The position numbers were made by a program, and so were the translations under genes. From the NCBI GenBank assembly GCA_035544635.1, contig DATKDQ010000251.1, forward strand, positions 1 through 5,554: a stretch of DNA of 5,554 bases, read 5' to 3'. Every line of letters begins with the position of its first letter. Positions within the stretch are counted from its first letter, which is position 1. Under the pieces are notes generated by a model that ran no database searches, was not told where the DNA came from, and saw only the letters and a program-made list of their open reading frames with translations. The DNA comes from DATAFT01 sp035544635 (GTDB lineage: Bacteria > Acidobacteriota > Thermoanaerobaculia > Multivoradales > Multivoraceae). Positions 1 to 5,554 of this stretch are shown here, one piece after another.

Positions 1-13
1 GTATCCTCCGTGC

Positions 14-1756
14 GTGCCCGCTCCGCGAACCGTCGCCGAGGCCTACCTCGCCGCCCTCGCGCGGCGCGGCGTCGACTTCCTGTTCGCCAACGCCGGCACC
101 GACTTCGCGCCGGTGATCGAAGCGCTCGCCGGCGCCCCGAGCAGCGGCCTCGGTGCGCCGCGCGCGATCGCGGTGCCGCACGAGGTCGTCGCCGTCGGCA
201 TGGCGCACGGCTACTGGCTCGCGACCGGACGGCCGCAGGCGGTCATGGTGCACGTCGACGTCGGCACCGCCAACGCGCTCGTCGGCGTGATGAACGCGGC
301 GCGGGCGCACGTGCCTCTCCTCTTCACGTCGGGCCGCACTCCGTTCACCGAGTCGGGCCACCAGGGCAGCCGCGACCTGCCGATCCACTGGGGCCAGGAG
401 ATGCGTGACCAGGGCGCGCTGGTACGCGAGCACGTGAAGTGGGAGCACGAGCTCGTCTTCGGCGATCAGGTCGAGACCGTGGTCGATCGCGCGCTGGCGA
501 TCGCGACCTCGGCGCCGCCGGGGCCGGTCTACCTCAGCCTCCCCCGCGAGACGCTCGCCGCCGCGTGGAACGGCGCGCCGCTCGCGAGCACGCCCACGCA
601 GGCGACACCGGCACTGCCGCATCCCGATCCCGCCGCGATCGAGCGGGCAGCCAGCCTGCTCGCGGCGGCGCGGCGACCGCTGGTCATCGCCGCCGCGTTC
701 AACCGCGACGCCAGCGCAGGCCTCGCCGACTTCGCCGAGCGCTTCGCCCTCCCCGTCGTCGAGCACTGGTCGCCGTGCCTCGCGCTCGCCACCGAGCATC
801 CGATGCACGCAGGCTTCGATCCCGGCGACCTCCTCGCCGAGGCCGACGTGGTGCTCGTCCTCGATGCGCCGGTGCCGTGGATCCCGAGCCGCCACCGGTT
901 GGCGGAGAGCTGTGCCGTGATCCAGGTGGGACCCGACCCCACCTTCGCCGATCTGGCTCTGCGCGGCCACCGATCGGCGGTGGCCATCTGCTCCGGCGTG
1001 AGCTCCGCCATCGCGGCGCTCGGCCGCGCCCTCGCCGAGCTGGTCGAGCGCAGCGACATGAATGCCCCGGGCGCGCCGAGCGCCCGCTCCAGCGCGGCGG
1101 ACGAGCTCGCGTGCCGCATCGCCGCCGGCCGTGCCCGCGATCGCGCGCGCGCAGGCGACCTCGGTCTCCCGCCGGCGCCCGCCGCCGCCCGGGCGTGGAT
1201 CAGCCGCCACCTCGACGAGGCGCTCGCGGCCGACCTCCGAGCTGGCCGCGCCTGGATCTTCAACGAGCTCGGCTGCGACCCCTCCGTGATGCGGTTCCCG
1301 CGCTCCGGGGCGCTCTTCGGGCTCTCGATCGCGGGCGCCCTCGGCTGGGCGCTGCCGGCGGCGCTCGGCGCGCAGTTGGCCGCGCCCGACCAGATCGTCC
1401 TCGCGACGTTGGGCGACGGCTCCTACACCTTCGCCAACCCGGTGGCATGCCACCAGATGGCGGCCACTCTCGGCCTCCCCGTCCTGGCCGTCGTCTTCGA
1501 CAACCAGGGATGGCAGGCGGTGCGCCAAGCGACGCTCGCGCTCTATCCCCAAGGGGACGCCGCCGACGCCGAAGAGATGCCTCTCACCTCACTCGCCCCG
1601 TCGCCCGACTATGCGCAGGTGATCGCCGCGAGCGGCGGGTACGGCGAACGGGTCGACGACCCCTCGGGTTTTCCCGCTGCGCTTCACCGCGCGCTCCAGG
1701 TGGTGCGCCGCGAGCGCCGGCAGGCGCTGGTGCAGGTGCGGCTGCCGCTGAGTTGA
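14..1756 (+). CDS. Thiamine-diphosphate-dependent enzyme, acetolactate synthase-like (substrate unknown)
   Basis: Cytoplasmic TPP enzyme of the acetolactate synthase/pyruvate oxidase/benzoylformate decarboxylase superfamily; these make or break C-C bonds next to a keto group. About 580 residues, the usual family length. The N-terminal PYR domain (about 5-180) has the family opening TVAEAYLAALARRGVDFLF and the expected catalytic glutamate E57 in PHEVV. A central domain spans about 205-345. The C-terminal PP domain (about 410-580) has the Mg/TPP motif GDGS (467-470) leading to DNQGW (496-500). The distance from D468 to N497 is 29, two longer than I recall for benzoylformate decarboxylase, and the usual NN reads DN. 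The segment GRTPFTESGHQGSR (107-120) recalls proteins annotated only as TPP-requiring enzymes, so I assign no substrate and do not call it biosynthetic IlvB. The GTG start sits five codons before TVAEAY, as in relatives. The frame is open to the left edge and no ribosome binding site is visible, so an earlier start outside the window is possible. It converges with the next gene. Confidence 0.93.
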   Translation: MPAPRTVAEAYLAALARRGVDFLFANAGTDFAPVIEALAGAPSSGLGAPRAIAVPHEVVAVGMAHGYWLATGRPQAVMVHVDVGTANALVGVMNAARAHVPLLFTSGRTPFTESGHQGSRDLPIHWGQEMRDQGALVREHVKWEHELVFGDQVETVVDRALAIATSAPPGPVYLSLPRETLAAAWNGAPLASTPTQATPALPHPDPAAIERAASLLAAARRPLVIAAAFNRDASAGLADFAERFALPVVEHWSPCLALATEHPMHAGFDPGDLLAEADVVLVLDAPVPWIPSRHRLAESCAVIQVGPDPTFADLALRGHRSAVAICSGVSSAIAALGRALAELVERSDMNAPGAPSARSSAADELACRIAAGRARDRARAGDLGLPPAPAAARAWISRHLDEALAADLRAGRAWIFNELGCDPSVMRFPRSGALFGLSIAGALGWALPAALGAQLAAPDQIVLATLGDGSYTFANPVACHQMAATLGLPVLAVVFDNQGWQAVRQATLALYPQGDAADAEEMPLTSLAPSPDYAQVIAASGGYGERVDDPSGFPAALHRALQVVRRERRQALVQVRLPLS

Positions 1757-1778
1757 TCGGCCGCGCCCTCGGTGAGGC
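1757..1778. other. Convergent intergenic gap, no clear terminator
   Basis: Only 22 bases separate the TGA of the TPP enzyme from the stop codon of the opposing gene. The one hairpin seen is CCTC-GGT-GAGG (1767-1777), a four-base-pair stem with no T-tract on either side. Intrinsic termination is therefore not supported. Transcripts from the two sides probably overlap or end by Rho. Confidence 0.5.
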
Positions 1779-4736
1779 TCAGTCCTTCGCGCCGCCCCGC
1801 TTCCTGCGCCTGTTCCCCTCGCCGCCGAAGAGCTTGAGGAAGACGATCCGCGCCGCGAGGTCGCCCTCGCCCGGGCCGGCAACCCCGATGCCGAGCTCGA
1901 AGTTGGTGAGGAGCTGCCAGGGCAGCGGCAGCGAGCCCTCGAGCCCGACGCCGGCCAGCACCTCGCGGTCGAGCCCGGTCGCCTCGTTCGTCACCGCCGC
2001 CGCCGCGCCCTCGACCTCGAAGCGCAGCAGGTCGCCGAACGACAGGCCGTAGCCGATCTCCGCCCCGGTCGCCCGATCGGCGCGCACCAGGCCGCCCTGG
2101 TATCCGGGGATCGAGAGGTCGCCGAAGATGCCGAAGTCGTAGCGCGAGAAGCGGTCGAGGTCCTGGCCGTCGAGGTGGGTGAGCTCGAGGCCGACGGTGC
2201 GGAACCTCTGGAGCCACCACGTCTTCCGGAACGACGCGCGCCAGCGCAGGAAGTCCTCCTGCTCCGGATCGAACTCGGTCGAGCCGGGCAGCCCCCAGGG
2301 CTCCCAGTCCGAGCGCGTGTGGTAGCTGCCCGCGACCCGCGCCCGATAGCCGCTCCGGTCGTAGCGCAGCTCGGTCGAGAAGCTGTGAGTCGTGCCGTCG
2401 TTGGGGAGCACGAACTCCTCCGCGGTGTCGTCGCCGCGCGAGTAACGGTCGAGGCCGAGGCGGTAGCCGAAGTCGAGCTTCACGAAGCTGCCGAGCGGAC
2501 GGCCGAGGAAGAACGACGCCGACGCCGTGCGCGATTCGATCTCCTCGCTCGGGACCTCTTCGCCCTCGCGGAAGATCTCGTCGGTGCGGTCGAGAAAGAA
2601 GCCGAACAGGTTGACGCCGGCGTCCCACTTGCTTTCGAACAGGCGCGGCTCGGCGTAGTTGACGGTGAGGAGCGGCCCGGCGGCGAACAGGTTGACCTGG
2701 TTGCCGGTGCCTCGGAAATCGAGCGCCAGGTAGTTGATCCCCACCAGCGGCACCGGGTAGTCGAGCGATTCGTCCCAGAACAGGCCGCCCACGAGGAAGA
2801 GACGGTCGGTGTCGATCTCGGTCTCGACCACCCGCTCGCCCGACTCGTCCAACCGCAGATAGCGCAGGCCATCCTCGGTGTCGCGCACCATGGTGAGGTC
2901 GGACGCCCAGGCGGCCTCGCGATTCGCCGCGAACGAAGGGTCGTTGATGCGCAGACCGGAAAGCTGGCTCTCGGTCTCGAGCGGAACGGTGGCGTTGAGG
3001 ATCGAGAGCAGCTGCTGGCTCACGATGCGCGTCGGCAGCACGAAGCTGTCGCGCGAGCGCGGTGCGGGATTCCCCTGGGCGTCGACCGAGGTGAAGTAGG
3101 TGGTCTCCTCGTTCGAGAGGACATCGCCCTCGAGGCCGAGCTGGATCGCCCGCGTGCGCACGCGCGAGTAGGTCGCGCGATCCACCCACACCGTGCCCTG
3201 ATAGAGAGCGCGACCCGCCGTTCCCACCAGCGGCCGAAAGTCGACGACCCAGGTGTCGCGACCGTCGACCGTCGCCGTGCCGCGCAACCGGTACTGGTAC
3301 TCCTTGGTGAAGAGGATCTCGAGCGGCAGTGCCGCCGCCTTCTCGGGCTGGATCAGCGGAATCTCGGGCAACCACTTCGAGCGCCACTTGACGCCACCGA
3401 CCAGGAACTCCTCCCACACCCAGTCGAAGCCCATCCCGCGCTCGAAGAAGAAATCGCCGGCGTAGGCCGCCTCGATCCCCGACGGTCCCGCCTGGAAGCG
3501 CAGGTGCAGGATGTTGCGTGCCTGGTAATGGTGGAGCTTGCGCGCCTGGTCGTCCTCGAACGCCTGGAGCCGGCGCAGGATCTCCTCGACCGGCATCGAG
3601 CGCTCGCCCTCGACATCGAGGCGTTCCTCGCCCCCGCCAAGCTCGGCCGCGGTCCTGCGCTCGACCCGCAGCACGGCCACCGGCCCCGGCGGGATCGGCA
3701 CCTGGAGCCCGCGCCGGACGGCGATCGCGCCCTCGATCGGGACCGGCTCCCCGGTGGCGAGATCGACCCGCACCGGGTCGCGAAGGTGGGGGTCCTCGAT
3801 CACCAACCGCACCTCACCCTGGCCCGGCGCCGACTCGACGACGATGCGCAGCCCGAGGTCCTCGCCGCGCACGAAGGCCCAGGCGCGCGCGGCGCCGTCG
3901 AACGTGGTGTAGGGGTCGTAGGAGAGGTCGCCGTGGAGCTCGCGGGCGAGCACGAGGAGAGGCTCGAGGTCGGCGCGCTCCAGCGCCCCGAGTGCTCCGA
4001 AGTGGGTGATGGCGACGCCTCGGGCCGCGGCATCCGCCGCGAGCGGCAGCGCGAGCCCGGACGGATCGGGCAGCGGCAGGGCATCGAGCGCCACCGGCTT
4101 GCCGGGATCGAGCTCGCCGAGGCGGGCGATCGCCGCCTCGAGGCCGTCACCCGGAGCGAGCGCCACGCCGTCGACGTACGCGGCGATCTCCTCTGCCCAC
4201 AGCGCGGCGAGCTGCTCGGGGTCGGCGGCGAGCGGCCCGATCCAGACCGAGGCCTCGCCGTTGGCGCCGGTGACGCTGACCGACGCGCGCTTCAGAAGGA
4301 ACGAGAGGTCTCGTGGCGTGGCCGTGCCGGCGGAGGGCTGCCACGAGATCTGAAACGGCTCGCCTGCGGAGGCTGCGCGCGCGAGCCGCGCCAGCTCGGC
4401 GAGCTCGTCCTGGAGCGCATCGACGTTCTGCTGGATCGGCTGCGGCGCGCGGAAGCGCACGATCGTCCACGGCACCGCGCCCGCCGCGCGCACCGGTTCG
4501 GCGGCTGCCGGATCAGCCGAGCCGTCGAGCTCCACCGGCCACCCGACGTAGAACCGCGCGCCGTCACGCAGCAACGGACTCTCGGCGAGCGCCGGCGCGA
4601 CCGCGGCCGGCTCGCTCACGCGCACCCCGATGCAGGGCCGGCACGGGGGGGCCGTGACCAGCGCCGCAGCCGGCTCGTAGGCGCTGATGCCGAGGAGCAC
4701 GAGCGCGGTGCAGAGCACGGGCGCGACGCGACGCAT
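1779..4736 (-). CDS. Large exported protein with C-terminal D15/Omp85-like outer-membrane beta-barrel
   Basis: A 985-residue protein that I do not recognise as a named family. Residues 1-25 form a Sec signal peptide: MRR, a hydrophobic core, then AXA-type cleavage options. Residues 62-360 alternate strands and helices (for example FQISW, ASVWIGPL, YVDGVALAP, GVAITHFGAL) and end in strand-rich sequence, which could be a TIM-barrel-like domain plus beta-sandwich; this is inference. Residues 380-551 look LolA/MucB-like, with YRLRGTATVDGRDTWVVDF followed by LYQGTVWVDRATYSRVRTRA. Residues 642-970 form alternating amphipathic strands containing RGTGNQVNLF and NYAEPRLF, as in BamA/D15 barrels, and end in VFLKLF. 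I see no POTRA repeats and no VRGF/Y loop motif, so it is not BamA itself. A basic 15-residue tail follows F970. Role unknown; transport, assembly or surface processing are possible. The ATG at 4736 was chosen because the signal peptide begins there and because 19% of the 54 upstream codons end in A/T against 7% of the first 58 codons inside. Alternatives are ATG 4898 and GTG 5063. Confidence 0.88.
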   Translation of the reverse strand: MRRVAPVLCTALVLLGISAYEPAAALVTAPPCRPCIGVRVSEPAAVAPALAESPLLRDGARFYVGWPVELDGSADPAAAEPVRAAGAVPWTIVRFRAPQPIQQNVDALQDELAELARLARAASAGEPFQISWQPSAGTATPRDLSFLLKRASVSVTGANGEASVWIGPLAADPEQLAALWAEEIAAYVDGVALAPGDGLEAAIARLGELDPGKPVALDALPLPDPSGLALPLAADAAARGVAITHFGALGALERADLEPLLVLARELHGDLSYDPYTTFDGAARAWAFVRGEDLGLRIVVESAPGQGEVRLVIEDPHLRDPVRVDLATGEPVPIEGAIAVRRGLQVPIPPGPVAVLRVERRTAAELGGGEERLDVEGERSMPVEEILRRLQAFEDDQARKLHHYQARNILHLRFQAGPSGIEAAYAGDFFFERGMGFDWVWEEFLVGGVKWRSKWLPEIPLIQPEKAAALPLEILFTKEYQYRLRGTATVDGRDTWVVDFRPLVGTAGRALYQGTVWVDRATYSRVRTRAIQLGLEGDVLSNEETTYFTSVDAQGNPAPRSRDSFVLPTRIVSQQLLSILNATVPLETESQLSGLRINDPSFAANREAAWASDLTMVRDTEDGLRYLRLDESGERVVETEIDTDRLFLVGGLFWDESLDYPVPLVGINYLALDFRGTGNQVNLFAAGPLLTVNYAEPRLFESKWDAGVNLFGFFLDRTDEIFREGEEVPSEEIESRTASASFFLGRPLGSFVKLDFGYRLGLDRYSRGDDTAEEFVLPNDGTTHSFSTELRYDRSGYRARVAGSYHTRSDWEPWGLPGSTEFDPEQEDFLRWRASFRKTWWLQRFRTVGLELTHLDGQDLDRFSRYDFGIFGDLSIPGYQGGLVRADRATGAEIGYGLSFGDLLRFEVEGAAAAVTNEATGLDREVLAGVGLEGSLPLPWQLLTNFELGIGVAGPGEGDLAARIVFLKLFGGEGNRRRKRGGAKD
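1827..2813 (-). other. Predicted outer-membrane beta-barrel domain (residues 642-970)
   Basis: Successive strands alternate hydrophobic and polar residues and are joined by tight turns or acidic loops, for example DEIFREGEEVPSEEIES and a loop around YSRGDDTAEEFVLPNDG. Aromatics are frequent at strand ends. RGTGNQVNLFAAGPLLTVNY followed by AEPRLF resembles the first strands of D15/Omp85 barrels. The last strand ends in the alternating pattern ARIVFLKLF, as expected of an outer-membrane insertion signal, but 15 further residues (GGEGNRRRKRGGAKD) follow it. Confidence 0.72.
4662..4736 (-). other. Sec signal peptide of the barrel protein
   Basis: The first 25 codons encode a short basic n-region (RR at 2-3), a hydrophobic core running from about V4 to A19, and small-residue cleavage sites at ISA (17-19) or AAA (23-25). 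There is no lipobox cysteine at a suitable position, so signal peptidase I rather than lipoprotein processing is expected. The exact cleavage point is not determinable by eye. Confidence 0.7.
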
Positions 4737-4910
4737 GGCCGCGATCGGAGGACTGGTCGCGATGCGAGGCGTGGGCGCGAGGCGGAGCGGCGGCACGGGT
4801 CGGACCGCGGGTACGGTGCGAAGGACGGCCGAAGTAGGAAACGGGGCGGCGGCGCGAAGCACGAGCGCCGAGCGGCGCGCGATCGTCCGGAAGCTCATGG
4901 GCGCGAGAGG

Positions 4911-4914
4911 CTCC
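4911..4914 (-). promoter_or_regulatory. Possible Shine-Dalgarno for alternative start at 4898
   Basis: GGAG on the minus strand lies 12 bases before the in-frame ATG at 4898. The spacing is long for a Shine-Dalgarno sequence, and the 54 codons this start would add encode a proline/arginine/alanine-rich stretch ahead of the signal peptide. It is the only purine-rich site seen near any of the candidate starts, so it is recorded as an alternative and not preferred. Confidence 0.25.
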
Positions 4915-5177
4915 AATCTGGTCGTGAAGAGCGAGGCACGAAGACCGGGCCGAGGACCTCGGGAGCGCACGACGCCGTGCGCGGCCGCCTCGCCGTGAGC
5001 GGGATCGTATCGAAGGGGGACGGGCGCGTGGTTCCCCTCCTGCCACAGGCTCGAGGGAGTCACCGGTCCGGTCGCCTATGTCCCGTGGGCCGGGCCCGAG
5101 CACCACGGCCGCCGTCCCTGCGCACGTGGCAGGCACGCGCGGCGGAGCGTGTCCGGCACCAGTGCACCGGCACCACT

Positions 5178-5183
5178 TACAAT
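5178..5183 (+). promoter_or_regulatory. Candidate -10 element (TACAAT) for the serine hydrolase
   Basis: TACAAT matches the sigma-70 -10 consensus at five of six bases and sits in the most A/T-rich patch of the intergenic region (acttacaatcgaat). No good TTGACA-like -35 lies about 17 bases upstream (the sequence there is GGCACC), so an activator or a different sigma factor would be needed. Transcription would start near 5190 and leave a leader of about 145 bases before the ATG at 5334. Confidence 0.35.
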
Positions 5184-5197
5184 CGAATGGTGCGGGG

Positions 5198-5211
5198 GGT
5201 GCCATGGCACC
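5198..5211. promoter_or_regulatory. Perfect 14-bp palindrome GGTGCCATGGCACC
   Basis: The sequence is its own reverse complement over 14 bases and has no unpaired centre. It starts 15 bases downstream of the candidate -10 element, a classic repressor position. It reuses the same GGTGCC half-site found upstream, which argues for a dimeric DNA-binding regulator rather than an RNA hairpin, since there is no loop. Confidence 0.45.
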
Positions 5212-5321
5212 TGCTGGACCCGGCTCACGCAGCGCGCCCGGGGGCCCCGGCGACGTACCGAGAGGACCGGGCGACCGCCCAGCGAGCGTGAGCCGAGGCG
5301 CCTGTGCCGAGAGCGGAGAGC

Positions 5322-5326
5322 GAGGA
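5322..5326 (+). promoter_or_regulatory. Ribosome binding site of the serine hydrolase
   Basis: GAGGA lies seven bases before the ATG at 5334, good Shine-Dalgarno spacing. It decides in favour of this ATG over an in-frame GTG at 5304. Confidence 0.7.
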
Positions 5327-5333
5327 TCTGCGC

Positions 5334-5554
5334 ATGACCGAGCCAAGCCCATCCCCCCCACCCGCGGCCGCGATCCACGGCACCTGCGACGCGGCATACG
5401 CCGCCGTGCGTGGCGTGTTCACGTCGAACTTCAGGAACGGCCTCGAGGTCGGCGCCTCGTTCGCGGCGGTTCACCGCGGCCGCATCGTCGTCGATCTGTG
5501 GGGGGGCTTCGCCGACGCCGCGCACAGCCGGCCCTGGGAGCGCGACACCATCGT
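5334..5554 (+). CDS. Serine hydrolase, beta-lactamase/class C esterase family (N-terminal fragment)
   Basis: Only the first 73 codons lie in the window; the frame runs off the right edge. After a proline-rich start, residues from about 18 on read CDAAYAAVRGVFTSNFRNG, then LEVGASFAAVHRGRIVVDLW, then GGFADAAHSRPWERDTI. This is the characteristic opening of the serine beta-lactamase-like hydrolases that include EstB-type esterases and LACTB-like proteins (PF00144 group): a first helix, two strands (the second VVDLWGG) and the xRPWERDT segment. The catalytic Ser-x-x-Lys usually follows roughly 10-20 residues later, so it falls outside the window and activity cannot be judged. Relatives are typically about 380-400 residues and hydrolyse esters or related bonds. 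No signal peptide is visible, so it is probably cytoplasmic. It is divergent from the barrel gene and preceded by a good ribosome binding site and a candidate operator region. Confidence 0.85.
   Translation, partial: MTEPSPSPPPAAAIHGTCDAAYAAVRGVFTSNFRNGLEVGASFAAVHRGRIVVDLWGGFADAAHSRPWERDTI

Larger units (their letters stand above)
5153..5211. repeat. Cluster of GCACC/GGTGC half-sites
   Basis: GCACC occurs at 5156, 5164, 5170 and 5207, and its reverse complement GGTGC at 5189 and 5199: six copies within 56 bases. A further GCACC lies at 5100. CCGGCACC is directly repeated at 5153-5160 and 5167-5174. GCACCA (5170-5175) and TGGTGC (5188-5193) form an inverted repeat bracketing the TACAAT hexamer. 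This arrangement resembles a multi-site operator; the binding protein is unknown. Confidence 0.5.
4737..5333. other. Divergent intergenic region
   Basis: About 600 bases between the divergent starts of the barrel protein and the serine hydrolase. Reading frames stay open across it, but their products are low-complexity Arg/Pro/Ala-rich and look non-coding. The left part (4737-5063) may include extra N-terminal codons of the barrel protein if a more upstream start is used. A weak minus-strand -10-like TACGAT (5004-5009) has no matching -35. The right part holds the half-site cluster, the TACAAT hexamer, the 14-bp palindrome and the hydrolase ribosome binding site. No RNA gene or mobile element is seen. 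Confidence 0.6.

Noticed and set aside
529..1263. Minus-strand frame antisense to the TPP enzyme
   Set aside because: Low-complexity Arg/Ala/Ser product opposite a well-supported gene; no export or domain features.
1767..1777. Hairpin between the convergent genes as a bidirectional terminator
   Set aside because: Only four base pairs, three-base loop and no T-run on either strand.
439..2052. A 537-codon plus-strand frame overlapping the TPP enzyme and the end of the barrel gene
   Set aside because: The product is dominated by Arg, Pro, Ala and Gly with no motifs. It is an out-of-frame shadow of two genes with clear homology.
5238..5250. GC-only inverted repeat CCGGGG-G-CCCCGG
   Set aside because: The one-base centre leaves no loop, there is no T-tract, and such pure G/C palindromes are expected by chance in DNA of this composition.
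2175..5291. A 1038-codon open frame on the plus strand, antisense to the barrel gene
   Set aside because: It is in exact codon register with the minus-strand gene, so its stops would need TTA, CTA or TCA codons in the sense frame, which are rare at this GC content. Its product is Arg/Glu/Leu-rich without recognisable domains, and it runs across the divergent promoter region, whereas the minus-strand product has a signal peptide and barrel motifs.
5204..5333. Small Gly/Pro-rich frame starting at the ATG inside the 14-bp palindrome
   Set aside because: It continues into the serine hydrolase in a different frame with an Arg/Gly/Pro-rich product, lacks domain features, and its ATG is explained by the palindrome centre.
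1..5554. CRISPR array, insertion sequence, tRNA or rRNA, or phage-defence genes
   Set aside because: No spaced direct repeats, transposase motifs, cloverleaf-like segments or defence-domain motifs were found on either strand.

Overview
The window is very GC-rich (roughly 70% by eye) with strong G/C preference at third codon positions. It carries a large Sec-exported protein ending in a putative outer-membrane beta-barrel, so the source is a diderm bacterium. High-GC groups such as Acidobacteriota, Myxococcota, Binatota or other soil/sediment lineages would fit. Nothing here fixes the taxon.

Layout, left to right. (1) 14-1756, plus strand: a thiamine-diphosphate-dependent enzyme of the acetolactate synthase/benzoylformate decarboxylase superfamily, essentially complete at about 580 residues. 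(2) A 22-base convergent gap without a convincing terminator. (3) 1779-4736, minus strand: a 985-residue exported protein with a signal peptide, a long periplasmic region containing an alternating strand/helix section and a LolA/MucB-like beta-sheet section, and a C-terminal beta-barrel resembling the D15/Omp85 surface-antigen type. I do not recognise this exact architecture. (4) 4737-5333: a divergent intergenic region of about 600 bases. It holds a compact cluster of GCACC/GGTGC half-sites around a TACAAT hexamer and a perfect 14-bp palindrome, and looks like a regulated promoter. (5) 5334 to the right edge, plus strand: the first 73 codons of a serine hydrolase of the beta-lactamase/class C esterase type, cut by the window end before its catalytic motif.

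The three genes do not form an operon: the first two converge, and the second and third diverge. The TPP enzyme and the serine hydrolase are common accessory metabolic types in large soil genomes. No functional link among the three can be shown from this window. The most noteworthy items are the composite outer-membrane protein and the half-site cluster in front of the hydrolase. There is no sign of CRISPR arrays, insertion sequences, tRNA/rRNA genes or a known defence or secretion system.
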